From: Streptomyces sp. H27-H1
GTDB taxonomy: Bacteria > Actinomycetota > Actinomycetes > Streptomycetales > Streptomycetaceae
Assembly (NCBI RefSeq): GCF_026627445.1
Contig: NZ_JAPNLJ010000048.1
Coordinates: 1 to 49,248, forward strand
Direction: 5' to 3'
DNA: 49,248 nucleotides
Shown here: in pieces, positions 22,788 through 30,139 of the stretch
Numbering within the stretch: the first letter of the stretch is position 1
Layout of the letters: each line of letters starts with the position of its first letter
Notes under the pieces: generated by a model
Database searches by the model: none
The model's input: only the letters and a program-made list of their open reading frames with translations
What the model was told of the DNA's origin: nothing
Made by a program: the position numbers and the translations under genes

Positions 22788-22815
22788 TTGACACCCCCTC
22801 CATCCATAGTAGAAT
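22788..22815 (+). promoter_or_regulatory. island promoter P6
   Basis: TTGACA (22788-22793), 16-bp spacer, TAGAAT (22810-22815), then TTAGATATAAG. Short arms CCCCT at 22795-22799 and AGGGG at 22829-22833 are centred on the -10. Confidence 0.85.
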
Positions 22816-22864
22816 TTAGATATAAGCCAGGGGAAACCCTCTGCAACCAAGGAGTCGACAGAAC

Positions 22865-22969
22865 ATGCGAGACACGAACCTTCCCCTCTGCGACGAGTGC
22901 GGACACCAGCTCGAGTGGCACTGCGCCAACTGCATCTCATCGGCTTGCCTTGCCTGCGGCGACGAGTAG
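22865..22969 (+). CDS. 34-residue zinc-finger microprotein
   Basis: The product has three CxxC pairs at residues 9-12, 20-23 and 28-31 and His at 14 and 19, enough to fold around one or two zinc ions. The ATG at 22865 has AAGGAG 10 bases upstream, and promoter P6 lies 50 bases before it, so expression is well supported despite the length. It is a candidate adaptor or anti-repressor-type microprotein, which is inference only. Confidence 0.7.
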   Translation: MRDTNLPLCDECGHQLEWHCANCISSACLACGDE

Positions 22970-23015
22970 GAGCCACCCCCGCCGACCGGCGGCAACCACC
23001 CCGAAATAGCCGCGC

Positions 23016-23036
23016 GGGGCGCCAAACAGGCGCCCC
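23016..23036 (+). terminator. hairpin after the zinc microprotein gene
   Basis: GGGGCGCC, loop AAACA, GGCGCCCC: a perfect 8-bp GC stem 46 bases after the stop. It may end the short P6 transcript before the gene at 23063. Confidence 0.6.
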
Positions 23037-23062
23037 TCCCGACCCCGAACAGGCATTGAGCA

Positions 23063-24103
23063 ATGGCCTATTTGAGCGAACGCACCATCAACATCAACGG
23101 CGTCTCCGTCACCATCCTCACGACCAACCGAACCACCCTCGAACTCGACATAGCCAGCACCGGCAACATCATCGTCCGCGGACCCAGCACCACCACCGAC
23201 GACGAAGCCCGCGACCTCGTCAACCGCCGACGCCGCTGGATATACCGCCAACTCACCCACTTCTGTGAGACCGCGCCGGAGAACCCGATCAAGGCCATCA
23301 AGAACGGCGAGACCTTCACGCTCTTCGGCCGCCCCCACACTCTCCGCATCACCCGGCAAGAACCCGGCGCCAGCGCCGCCACCGCCTACACGCACCCCGA
23401 CCTCGGCCCCACCCTCGATCTCCGCCAGCACGCCGCGACAAACGAGGACGATGCACGCCGAACCCTCATCAACCTCTACGCCGACGAGACCCGAGATTGG
23501 CTGAAAAACCATGGCCGCCGCATCACCCAACTCACCACGAACCCGGACACCGAACTCAAGGTCTCCTGGCGAGCCCGCACCCGCTGGATCACCCGCCACA
23601 AGGACGGCAGCCTCACCCTGCACTGGGCCCTCGGCCAGCTCCCCGCGATCCTCCTGCGCGAACTCCTCCACCGCACCCTCGACCTCCACTCCATCGCCGA
23701 CGGCCACGAACTCGACCAGCACCTTCAGACCCTGTGGCTCGGCCGGCTCCAGCTCACCCCAGACCCCGAGCCCCCCACCAACCCCGCAACCAGCGACACC
23801 TGCCCGAAGTGCCACACACGCCCCGGCGACCTCCACACCCACTGGTGCGGCCTCGCACAATGCGCCCTCACCGGCCGCCAGCGCAGCGGCTGCACCCACC
23901 CCGGCACCACCTGCCTCACCCTGTGGTCCGGACGCTGGCCCGGCCAAGAGGAGTGCGAGGAGTACGGCTTCTACTACCGCCCCGGAGCGAACGGCGCCGA
24001 GCCCTGCAACGCTGACGACGAAGGCGCGGAACACGACCTGAACCGGCTCTACCGCGAGTGCGTGTGGGACGTACGCCTCCAGCGCATGGTCCTCCCCACC
24101 TGA
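23063..24103 (+). CDS. YgjP-like (DUF45) protein with degenerate active site and C-terminal Cys/His domain
   Basis: A 346-residue protein. The first 220 residues follow the YgjP/M48-type metallopeptidase layout (ARDLVNRRRRWIYRQL, FTLFGRPHTLRI, KVSWRARTRWITRHKDGSLT). The zinc motif HExxH is here RELLH near residue 197, with the first His lost. The usual downstream His is also doubtful (SIADGHELDQH). The C-terminal 110 residues hold CPKC, HWCGLAQC and CTHPGTTC, a separate metal-binding domain. Catalysis is therefore unlikely unless another residue substitutes. Codon choice is strongly C-ending. The ATG overlaps an inverted TGGCCTATTT motif; no strong ribosome site is seen. Confidence 0.7.
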   Translation: MAYLSERTININGVSVTILTTNRTTLELDIASTGNIIVRGPSTTTDDEARDLVNRRRRWIYRQLTHFCETAPENPIKAIKNGETFTLFGRPHTLRITRQEPGASAATAYTHPDLGPTLDLRQHAATNEDDARRTLINLYADETRDWLKNHGRRITQLTTNPDTELKVSWRARTRWITRHKDGSLTLHWALGQLPAILLRELLHRTLDLHSIADGHELDQHLQTLWLGRLQLTPDPEPPTNPATSDTCPKCHTRPGDLHTHWCGLAQCALTGRQRSGCTHPGTTCLTLWSGRWPGQEECEEYGFYYRPGANGAEPCNADDEGAEHDLNRLYRECVWDVRLQRMVLPT

Positions 24104-24233
24104 GATGCCTATCGCCTTCTCATCGCCCATAGATCGCGAACTGACTGCGGTCGTCAGCACTGCGCAGGACAGCCGCCCACCTGCGACTACGTCGCCCAGC
24201 CACCCGACGGATAGCCCCGGAGGACGAGCATCG

Positions 24234-24296
24234 GGGGGACAGGCGGGGGACACAACGGGGGGACGGCGGGGGACAACCGGGGGACAGAAGGGGGAG
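24234..24296. repeat. helically phased GGGGGAC repeats
   Basis: Copies start at 24234, 24245, 24258, 24268, 24279 and (GGGGGAG) 24290, with steps of 11, 13, 10, 11 and 11 bases. The stretch lies between the end of the island (24103) and tRNA-Arg (24453). The remaining bases 24104-24452 hold no convincing gene. Confidence 0.75.
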
Positions 24297-24452
24297 GAAG
24301 ATCAAGGAAAGACAGGGAAGGGGTGGGTAGGAACGGGAAGGCGAAACCCCCTGCCGACACCGGTCACACGCGCCCTGACCTGGGGGAATGCAGCCCGTAG
24401 ATGCTCATCAGGCCCATCGGGTAAGGTGATTGCCGACACAGACCAAACACCC

Positions 24453-24525
24453 GCCTTCGTAGCTCAGGGGATAGAGCACGGCTCTCCTAAAGCGGGTGTC
24501 GCAGGTTCGAATCCTGCCGAGGGCA
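24453..24525 (+). tRNA. tRNA-Arg (anticodon CCT)
   Basis: The cloverleaf folds cleanly: acceptor GCCTTCG with CGAGGGC, D-arm GCTC/GAGC, anticodon loop CTCCTAA, T-arm GCAGG-TTCGAAT-CCTGC, discriminator A, no encoded CCA. The anticodon stem CGGCT/AGCGG has one G-G mismatch at the second pair. The 3' half from the anticodon loop onward is the left attachment repeat of the integrated element, so the 3' part of this gene was supplied by the element. Confidence 0.93.
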
Positions 24526-24527
24526 CA
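24484..24527 (+). repeat. left attachment site, 44-bp repeat copy in tRNA-Arg
   Basis: Identical to 39500-39543. It starts exactly at the first base of the anticodon loop and ends two bases past the discriminator base. This is typical for tyrosine recombinases that use tRNA genes and preserve the tRNA. Confidence 0.93.
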
Positions 24528-24562
24528 GTGCGGTTCGTGCAGGTCACGGCCGTGATCGCGAA

Positions 24563-24593
24563 ACTGCCCCCCGGATCAGATCCGGGGGGCAGT
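24563..24593 (-). terminator. integrase terminator
   Basis: A perfect 15-bp stem (ACTGCCCCCCGGATC with its complement) around a single-base centre lies 29 bases behind the integrase stop in its direction of transcription. Confidence 0.82.
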
Positions 24594-24621
24594 ACGCATT
24601 CTGTACATGGTCCACAACTCG

Positions 24622-25821
24622 CTACGCCGCCACGATTGGCGCTCCCAGCCTCAGCAGAGCGGCAGTACGCCCGGCATCCATGGCGTCCGCGACCTCATCA
24701 AGGCGGTCCGGGAACAGGTGCCCGTACACGTCCAGCGTCATGGCTGCCGACTTGTGGCCGAGCATCGTCTGAACCACCTTCACGTCCGCGCCGGCGGCGA
24801 TGGCCAGCGAGGCGGCCGTATGCCGAAGCTTGTGCGGAGTCAGGTTCAGGTCGGCCAGGCCGGCCACCTTGACCGCCACGTCCCAGTCGCGGCGTCGGAA
24901 GTTCGGGTAGCGCATGGGGCCTCCCTCCGGCGCGGTGAACAGCAGGGCGTCCCGGGCGCGGCCAAGGGTCAGGGGCCGGAGCTCTTCGGCGAACGAGCGC
25001 GGCAAGGGCACGGACCGCTTTTCGTGGTTCTTCACTGGACCCAGCTCGAGGTGTCCGTCGATGTCGGAGTAGGCCTGCAGGATGCGGATGCGACGGTCAC
25101 TGAGCTGCGTTCGGCCCACCTTGATGGCGATGGCCTCCCCCCACCGGATGCCCGTGTACCCCAGCGTCCGGACGAACGTCGCGTAGCGGCCAGCGTGCCC
25201 GGCGAGCGTCTCGAGCTGGTCATGGGTGAGGTAGACGTGGTCGTCCTGGTCGTCGCTTCGGGGAAGGTCGTGCTCGTGGCACGGGCTCGCCGAGACGCGG
25301 TGCGTCTTCACCGCGTGCTTCATGACGCTGCTGAGCACGTAGTACGTCTTCTTGATGCGGTCCGGCCCCAGCGGCGCACCCCGCTTGCCGGGGGTGTTGC
25401 ACAGCTCCGTGACCCACTGGTCGACGTCGGCCCACTGGATCGCCGCCGTCTGCCAGTCGCCCCACTTCGGGATGACGTACAGGTCGAGCAGTTCCCGGTA
25501 GTCGTCCCGCGTTCGGCGCCCCTGCTTGCGCAAGGCACCGTGCCACTCCTCGGCCACCACCTTCACCGCGGCCTTCCCGGACTTCGGGTCGCGGTACGAG
25601 CCCTTGTCGAGCTTCGCCGTCAGCGCGTGGACCTCAGCCTCAGCCTGCGGCAGCCTCTGGAAGGTGAGGGCCTTCGGCTTGTTGTCCGGCCCGTACCAGC
25701 GGACCCGCCACCGGCCCGGCGGCTGCCGCTTCGAGCCGGCCCGCTTCGCCTCCTGCCACCGTTCCATGGCCTCCCGGTAGTCCGCGTGGTTCTCGCGGTC
25801 CTCAATCCACACTCGAGCCAT
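24622..25821 (-). CDS. int: tyrosine recombinase (integrase)
   Basis: A 399-residue phage-type integrase. It has an N-terminal arm-binding region (RWRVRWYGPDNKPKALTFQR), a core-binding SAM-like domain (TRDDYRELLDLYVIPKWGDW) and a catalytic domain with Arg in YTGIRWGE, His and Arg in LTPHKLRHTAA, His in LGHKSAAMTLDVYGH and the nucleophile Tyr in the same segment. The start is the ATG at 25821 with GAGGAGGT just upstream. It overlaps the end of the repressor gene (25802), so the two are coupled. Location next to the tRNA att site fits the recombinase that catalyses integration into tRNA-Arg. Confidence 0.95.
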   Translation of the reverse strand: MARVWIEDRENHADYREAMERWQEAKRAGSKRQPPGRWRVRWYGPDNKPKALTFQRLPQAEAEVHALTAKLDKGSYRDPKSGKAAVKVVAEEWHGALRKQGRRTRDDYRELLDLYVIPKWGDWQTAAIQWADVDQWVTELCNTPGKRGAPLGPDRIKKTYYVLSSVMKHAVKTHRVSASPCHEHDLPRSDDQDDHVYLTHDQLETLAGHAGRYATFVRTLGYTGIRWGEAIAIKVGRTQLSDRRIRILQAYSDIDGHLELGPVKNHEKRSVPLPRSFAEELRPLTLGRARDALLFTAPEGGPMRYPNFRRRDWDVAVKVAGLADLNLTPHKLRHTAASLAIAAGADVKVVQTMLGHKSAAMTLDVYGHLFPDRLDEVADAMDAGRTAALLRLGAPIVAA

Positions 25822-26356
25822 CGGACCTCCTCTTTCGAGACCCAATGGCCGCAGACATGATCCGGTCGTCGCCCTGGGCGCTGAGCAGGCCGATCGGGCG
25901 CGAGTTCAGCAGGAAGTCCATGAGTCGACGGTCAGCTTCCTCCTCCCCCGCGTCGGGGTCACTGGGCTCGAGCGTGTCCTGGCACCAGGCCCAGCGCCAC
26001 GCGCTGACCACGCCGACCTCTCCGACTCCCGTAACTTCAGTCCGAGCCTCCTCGGGAATTCCGTTGACGTCCTTCCCGCCGCGCGCGTTGGCCGGCAGGA
26101 GCAGGGTTACGGGCGAGACGTCCAGAGCGACGGCCAGGGCGACGAGCTCGTCGACGGTGACCTGCCGTTCCGCCTTCTCCATCCGGGTGATGCCGGACGC
26201 CGGGATAAGGCGGCCGTTCCGTTCCAGGACGCCGGACAGCTGGCGAGTGGTGAACCCCCGCACCTTCCGCAGCCGGGCCAGATTCTCAGCGACGGTCATA
26301 CCCGTCGGGCCGGTCTCGATCGCTCGTCGTCCACGCTGCTGCTCGCTCATGCTCAT
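25802..26356 (-). CDS. XRE-family repressor-like regulator
   Basis: A 184-residue protein. The helix-turn-helix occupies residues 17-85 (ENLARLRKVRGFTTRQLSGV, SGITRMEKAERQVTVDELVA), followed by an acidic linker and a C-terminal part of unknown fold. The start is uncertain: ATG at 26356 (used here) or 26350, neither with a strong ribosome site. A further in-frame ATG at 26416 would add 20 residues. It is divergent from the excisionase-like gene, the classic position of a control switch for excision. It overlaps the integrase start by about 20 bases. Confidence 0.82.
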   Translation of the reverse strand: MSMSEQQRGRRAIETGPTGMTVAENLARLRKVRGFTTRQLSGVLERNGRLIPASGITRMEKAERQVTVDELVALAVALDVSPVTLLLPANARGGKDVNGIPEEARTEVTGVGEVGVVSAWRWAWCQDTLEPSDPDAGEEEADRRLMDFLLNSRPIGLLSAQGDDRIMSAAIGSRKRRSDGSSVD

Positions 26357-26370
26357 CAGCGTATGCACCA

Positions 26371-26398
26371 GCGGAGGGCTTGTATCACAGCGCCCATG
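26371..26398 (+). promoter_or_regulatory. possible rightward promoter of the element
   Basis: TTGTAT, 16 bases, TACTCT in the 120-base divergent gap. Nearby dyads (for example GCATGACATCAGTTGATGC) could be repressor operators. The match to consensus is modest. Confidence 0.4.
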
Positions 26399-26478
26399 CG
26401 CTACTCTCAGCTTCATAGGTGCAGCATGACATCAGTTGATGCATGTAAGCAACAGGACAAGCATCGAAAGGACCGCCA

Positions 26479-26712
26479 GTGAAGACGAACACCGCATCGC
26501 AGCGGGACGAGCTCCTGACCCCGAAGCAGGTGTGCGACGAGTACCCCATCTTCGGAAGCACGCAATCCCTGGCCGAGCGCCGCTGGAGGCAGGCCGGTCC
26601 GACGTACCTCAAGACCGCCGATGGGCGGGCTGGACGCGTCTTCTACCGCCGGTCGGCCATCGAGAAGTGGCTGGACGAGCGCACCGTCCAGAGCGGGGGC
26701 AGCGCCGCATGA
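26479..26712 (+). CDS. excisionase-like (AlpA/MerR-type) DNA-binding protein
   Basis: A 77-residue protein with a winged helix typical of excisionases (LLTPKQVCDEYPIFGSTQSL, RRWRQAGPTYLKT, FYRRSAIEKWLDER). The start is the GTG at 26479 with AAAGGA upstream. It heads the rightward operon directly opposite the repressor-integrase pair. It probably bends the att DNA to favour excision, a role inferred from family and place. Its stop overlaps the next start (ATGA at 26709). Confidence 0.85.
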   Translation: MKTNTASQRDELLTPKQVCDEYPIFGSTQSLAERRWRQAGPTYLKTADGRAGRVFYRRSAIEKWLDERTVQSGGSAA

Positions 26713-27011
26713 ACCGAGACGCAAAGAAGGGCCTGCGGGTAACAGGCCCTTCTGAGAAAGTCTCCGCGGCTAGCGGGTCGACTGCTGCCACCGTAGCCCA
26801 GGGAGACCCCCCGCGTGTAGCGGGTCGACTGGACACGTACAGGTCTCGGTCGAGGAAGTGGCACCGGCAGGTCAAGGTCGAGCAGTGCCCCGGATGCGGA
26901 CACCCGCACCTGCACCGCGCGCCCCTCCCGCTCGTTCGTTCCGTCCTCAAAACCGCCCCGTGCGGACTCACCTACGTCGTGCAGCTGCGCGTCGAGGCGG
27001 TGACCGTGTGA
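26709..27011 (+). CDS. small zinc-binding-type protein
   Basis: A 100-residue protein. The second half has CPGCGHPHLHRAP and a later Cys (TAPCGLTYVVQL), a likely zinc site. The first half is basic and low complexity. Within the coding DNA are a hairpin (AGGGCCTG with its complement near 26729-26754) and two copies of TAGCGGGTCGACTG (26771, 26818). Coupled by ATGA to the gene before and by GTGA to the primase gene after. Confidence 0.7.
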   Translation: MNRDAKKGLRVTGPSEKVSAASGSTAATVAQGDPPRVAGRLDTYRSRSRKWHRQVKVEQCPGCGHPHLHRAPLPLVRSVLKTAPCGLTYVVQLRVEAVTV

Positions 27012-29323
27012 GCGCATTCGCTCGCGTCACCGACGCTCTCGACGCGCACGGCAGTAAGGGCCGCGGCACCGCCTGGCAGTGCGTCGCCCACGAGGACCGG
27101 TCGCCGTCCCTGTCGGTCACCAATGGCGCCAAGGGCGTGGTCATCAACTGCCACGCCGGCTGTGCGACCGAGGACGTCGTCAGTGCCCTCGGTCTGACCA
27201 TGGCGGACCTGTTCGACGAGCCCCTGCAGAAGCGGGAGCGCCCCCAGGTCGTCGCCGAGTACCCCTACGTCGACGAGCACGGCCAGGTGCTGTACGTCGT
27301 GCGGCGTATCGAGCCGGGCTACGACGGGGAGCGCAAGACGTTCCGGCAGTACCGGCCCGACGGGCAGCCCGGGGTGTCCGGGATCCGCCGGGTGCTCTAC
27401 CGGCTCCCCGAAGTCCTCGAGGCGGTGAAGGCCGGCGGCCCCGTGTTCGTCGTCGAGGGCGAGAAGGACGTCGACAGCCTGCGGGCCACCGGCGCCACCG
27501 CCACCTGCAACGTGGGCGGGGCGGGGAAGTGGACCGACGACTACACCCGCGCGTTGGTCGGGGCCTCTGAGGTCATCGTCATCCGGGACCGCGACGAGCC
27601 GGGCGCCAAGCACGCCGCGGCCGTCGTGGCGTCGGTCCAGGAGGCCGGGATCCCGGTCCGGGTGCTGGAGCCGGCGCGCGGTAAGGACATCACGGATCAC
27701 CTTGCGGCGGGGCTCGGCTACCCGGATCTGCTCACCCCCGATTCGCATCCCACAAATCCCACAATGGCGGTGCCGTCCCAAGGAGCGGGACCGGATCGGA
27801 GTTCTGGGATTTCTGGGACGCAGATCCTTGATGGGGGTTGGGATGAGCCGGTGTCCCTGGCCGCGGCCCCGGTCCCGCCGTTCCCTGTCGCCTCCCTGGG
27901 GAGTCTCGGTGAGTTCGTCACCGCGGCTGCCGAGTCCCTGCAGGTGCCCGTCGACCTAGTGGCGTTCGCCGCGCTGGCGACCATCTCCACGGCGACGGGC
28001 GGCCGGCGGCGGGTGCAGGTGAAGTCCGATTGGCAGGAGTCGACGGCCCTGTACCTGGCCGCGCTGGCGGACTCCTCCGAGAAGAAGACGCCCGCGCTGA
28101 ACGCCGCAGCGAACCCCCTGCGTGAGATCGAGGAGGAGCTGATGGAGGCGGCCCGCCCCGACGTCGAGGCGACCGCCCAGGAGATCCGCATCACCACGGC
28201 CCGCATGACGAAGGCCGAGCAGAACGCCGCCAACTCCGACAGTGACAAGCGGCTCTCAGCCGAGGCGGACGCCGAGGCGGCCCGCGTGAAGCTTCTGGAG
28301 CTGGGCGACGCCCCGGAGCTGCCCCGGCTCCTGGTCCGCGACATCACCCTCGAAGCGCTCGCTAAGCGCATGTACGAGCAGGGCGGCCGGATCGGCTCCC
28401 TGGCTTCCGAGGGCGGACTGTTCAAGGTCGCGGCAGGTCTGTACGGCAACAACGGCAAGGCGAACACTGACCTGCTGCTCGAGGCGTACACGGGCGGCCC
28501 GTACACCATCGACCGCACAGGCCGGGCGTCCTCCCGCATGTCGCACACGTTCCTGGCCCTCGGGCTGATCGTGCAGCCCGGCATCATCTCCGGGCTGGAG
28601 AAGCAGAACCCCGAGTTCAGGCAGTCCGGGCTCCTGGGCCGGTTCCTGTACGCGAAACCGGCGCCCACCGAGACGGACACCTTCGAGTCCCCGCCCATCC
28701 CCGCGCAGATCGCCAACGTCTACGACCACCGGATCCGCGACCTCATCAAGCAGGTGTGGGCCTGCCCGGACGTGCTCACGATCGAGCTGTCGGAGCCCGC
28801 CCGGAAGGCGTTCGGGGAGTTCTACAACGCGTTCGCCAAGCGGCGGAAGCCCGGCGGGGACCTGCACGACCTCGCCGACTGGGCCGGCAAGCTGCGCGGC
28901 CAGCTCGTCCGCGTCGCGGCCTGCCTGAGCCTCTACGAGGACCCCGGGGCCCGCGAGATCAGCCACCAGCGCATCACGGACGTCCTCGCGATGACCCCGT
29001 ATTTCATCGCCCACGCCCGCGCCGTGTTCGACCTCATGGGCAAGAACCGCGAAGGCGCCGTCAAACCCCTCCGGGACGTCGTCGGCTGGCTCCGGAGCCG
29101 CAACAGCCCTGGGGACTCCTTCTCGGCCCGTGACGTCTGGCAGGGCCTCAAGGGCCGTGAGTGGGCCACGGATATGGACGTCATGAACGACGTCCTGCTG
29201 CAGCTGGAGGAATACGGCTGGCTCGCCTTCATCCCGCCCCCGGAGACCGGCCGGCGCGGTCGGAAGCCCTCCCCGAAGTTCGACGTCCACCCGTACATCG
29301 CCAACCCGAAGGAGAAGTCGTGA
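27008..29323 (+). CDS. replicative primase: CHC2-like zinc site, Toprim and DUF3987 domains
   Basis: A 771-residue protein. The N-terminus holds a zinc-finger-like set (WQCVAHEDRSPSLSV, INCHAGCATEDVV). The Toprim core follows (FVVEGEKDVDSL near residue 150, VIVIRDRDEPG near 190) and makes the primer-synthesising or nicking-type active site. From about residue 285 it is a DUF3987 helicase-like part (LVAFAALATISTATGGRRRV, ALYLAALADSSEKKTPAL). A coiled-coil insert sits near residue 400. A winged-helix-like C-terminus ends GRRGRKPSPKFDV. The start is the GTG at 27008, overlapping the previous stop. In AICEs such proteins replicate the excised circle. Confidence 0.9.
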   Translation: MSAFARVTDALDAHGSKGRGTAWQCVAHEDRSPSLSVTNGAKGVVINCHAGCATEDVVSALGLTMADLFDEPLQKRERPQVVAEYPYVDEHGQVLYVVRRIEPGYDGERKTFRQYRPDGQPGVSGIRRVLYRLPEVLEAVKAGGPVFVVEGEKDVDSLRATGATATCNVGGAGKWTDDYTRALVGASEVIVIRDRDEPGAKHAAAVVASVQEAGIPVRVLEPARGKDITDHLAAGLGYPDLLTPDSHPTNPTMAVPSQGAGPDRSSGISGTQILDGGWDEPVSLAAAPVPPFPVASLGSLGEFVTAAAESLQVPVDLVAFAALATISTATGGRRRVQVKSDWQESTALYLAALADSSEKKTPALNAAANPLREIEEELMEAARPDVEATAQEIRITTARMTKAEQNAANSDSDKRLSAEADAEAARVKLLELGDAPELPRLLVRDITLEALAKRMYEQGGRIGSLASEGGLFKVAAGLYGNNGKANTDLLLEAYTGGPYTIDRTGRASSRMSHTFLALGLIVQPGIISGLEKQNPEFRQSGLLGRFLYAKPAPTETDTFESPPIPAQIANVYDHRIRDLIKQVWACPDVLTIELSEPARKAFGEFYNAFAKRRKPGGDLHDLADWAGKLRGQLVRVAACLSLYEDPGAREISHQRITDVLAMTPYFIAHARAVFDLMGKNREGAVKPLRDVVGWLRSRNSPGDSFSARDVWQGLKGREWATDMDVMNDVLLQLEEYGWLAFIPPPETGRRGRKPSPKFDVHPYIANPKEKS

Positions 29324-29505
29324 GCCCTCGCCGACGCCGAGCACCGCTGCTCTGCATGGCCTGCGGGGCCATCGTCCGCCGCGGCAAGTACCGACTCTGC
29401 CCGAACGGCTGCGGGGCCCGGCTCCACAGCGACCGCCGGAGCCCCTGCCCCGACGCCCACGCCCCGGTCTGCCCGCAGTACACCCCCCACCAACTGGCCG
29501 CCTGA
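29320..29505 (+). CDS. 61-residue zinc-ribbon protein
   Basis: CMAC near residue 13 and CPNGC near 28 give a compact zinc ribbon. Three further Cys lie in the tail (SPCPDA, VCPQ). The N-terminus is basic. The GTG at 29320 overlaps the primase stop, so it is translationally coupled. Role unknown; it may assist the primase. Confidence 0.72.
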   Translation: MSPRRRRAPLLCMACGAIVRRGKYRLCPNGCGARLHSDRRSPCPDAHAPVCPQYTPHQLAA

Positions 29506-29666
29506 CCTCCCGCCCCCTCCTCGCGCCCTCCCCCAGGGGATGGACGGGAGGGGGCGGGAGGGCTACCCCTATGCCCCCTCCCAGCCCCGATAGCCAGGCC
29601 CGCCCAGATCAGTACCGGCACCAAGGCCAGACCAGCCACCGCCCAGCACGAAGGGAGGCAGGGCGC

Positions 29667-30044
29667 ATGCCCACAGCACCACCTACACGCTGCACTGATC
29701 CCGAGTGCCACGAGATATCCACAGCCCGTGGACGATGCGACGTTCACCAGCCCATCGCGTGGGCCAACAGGGCCAGCAAGCAGGAGCGCTACGGAATGAG
29801 CTCAAGCCAATGGCGAGCGCTCAAGAAGCGGATCAGCAGGCGCGACAACGCGTGCTGCTACGTCTGCGGTGAGGAATCCATGGACGGTGAGCCGTTGCAG
29901 CTCGACCACAAGGTGCCTATCGCCGAGGGCGGCTCACCGCGCGACCCGGAGAACCTCGGGCTCATCCACGCCGAGCCGTGTCATGCGGAGAAGTCCGCAG
30001 CCGAAGCGTTGCGCGGAAACGAGCGACGGCGGAGAGGGGGGTAA
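29667..30044 (+). CDS. HNH endonuclease
   Basis: A 125-residue nuclease. Zinc-site Cys lie in TRCTDPECHE and CYVCGEES. The catalytic ββα-metal motif reads LDHKVPIAEGG near residue 80, then PENLGLIHAEPCHAEKS. The ATG at 29667 has GGGAGG 8 bases upstream; an earlier ATG at 29571 has none. In cohesive-end phages an HNH protein next to the terminase genes is required for packaging cleavage, and here the terminase small subunit gene follows. The large terminase subunit is missing. Confidence 0.9.
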   Translation: MPTAPPTRCTDPECHEISTARGRCDVHQPIAWANRASKQERYGMSSSQWRALKKRISRRDNACCYVCGEESMDGEPLQLDHKVPIAEGGSPRDPENLGLIHAEPCHAEKSAAEALRGNERRRRGG

Positions 30045-30139
30045 GGGACGTTCAATCACCAGTTCATTCGCCAGGGGGCCCGCCGCGGTGAGCTGGGAAC
30101 ACGCACACGGGCTTCAGAACCGGTTTTGGAGAGGTGAAA

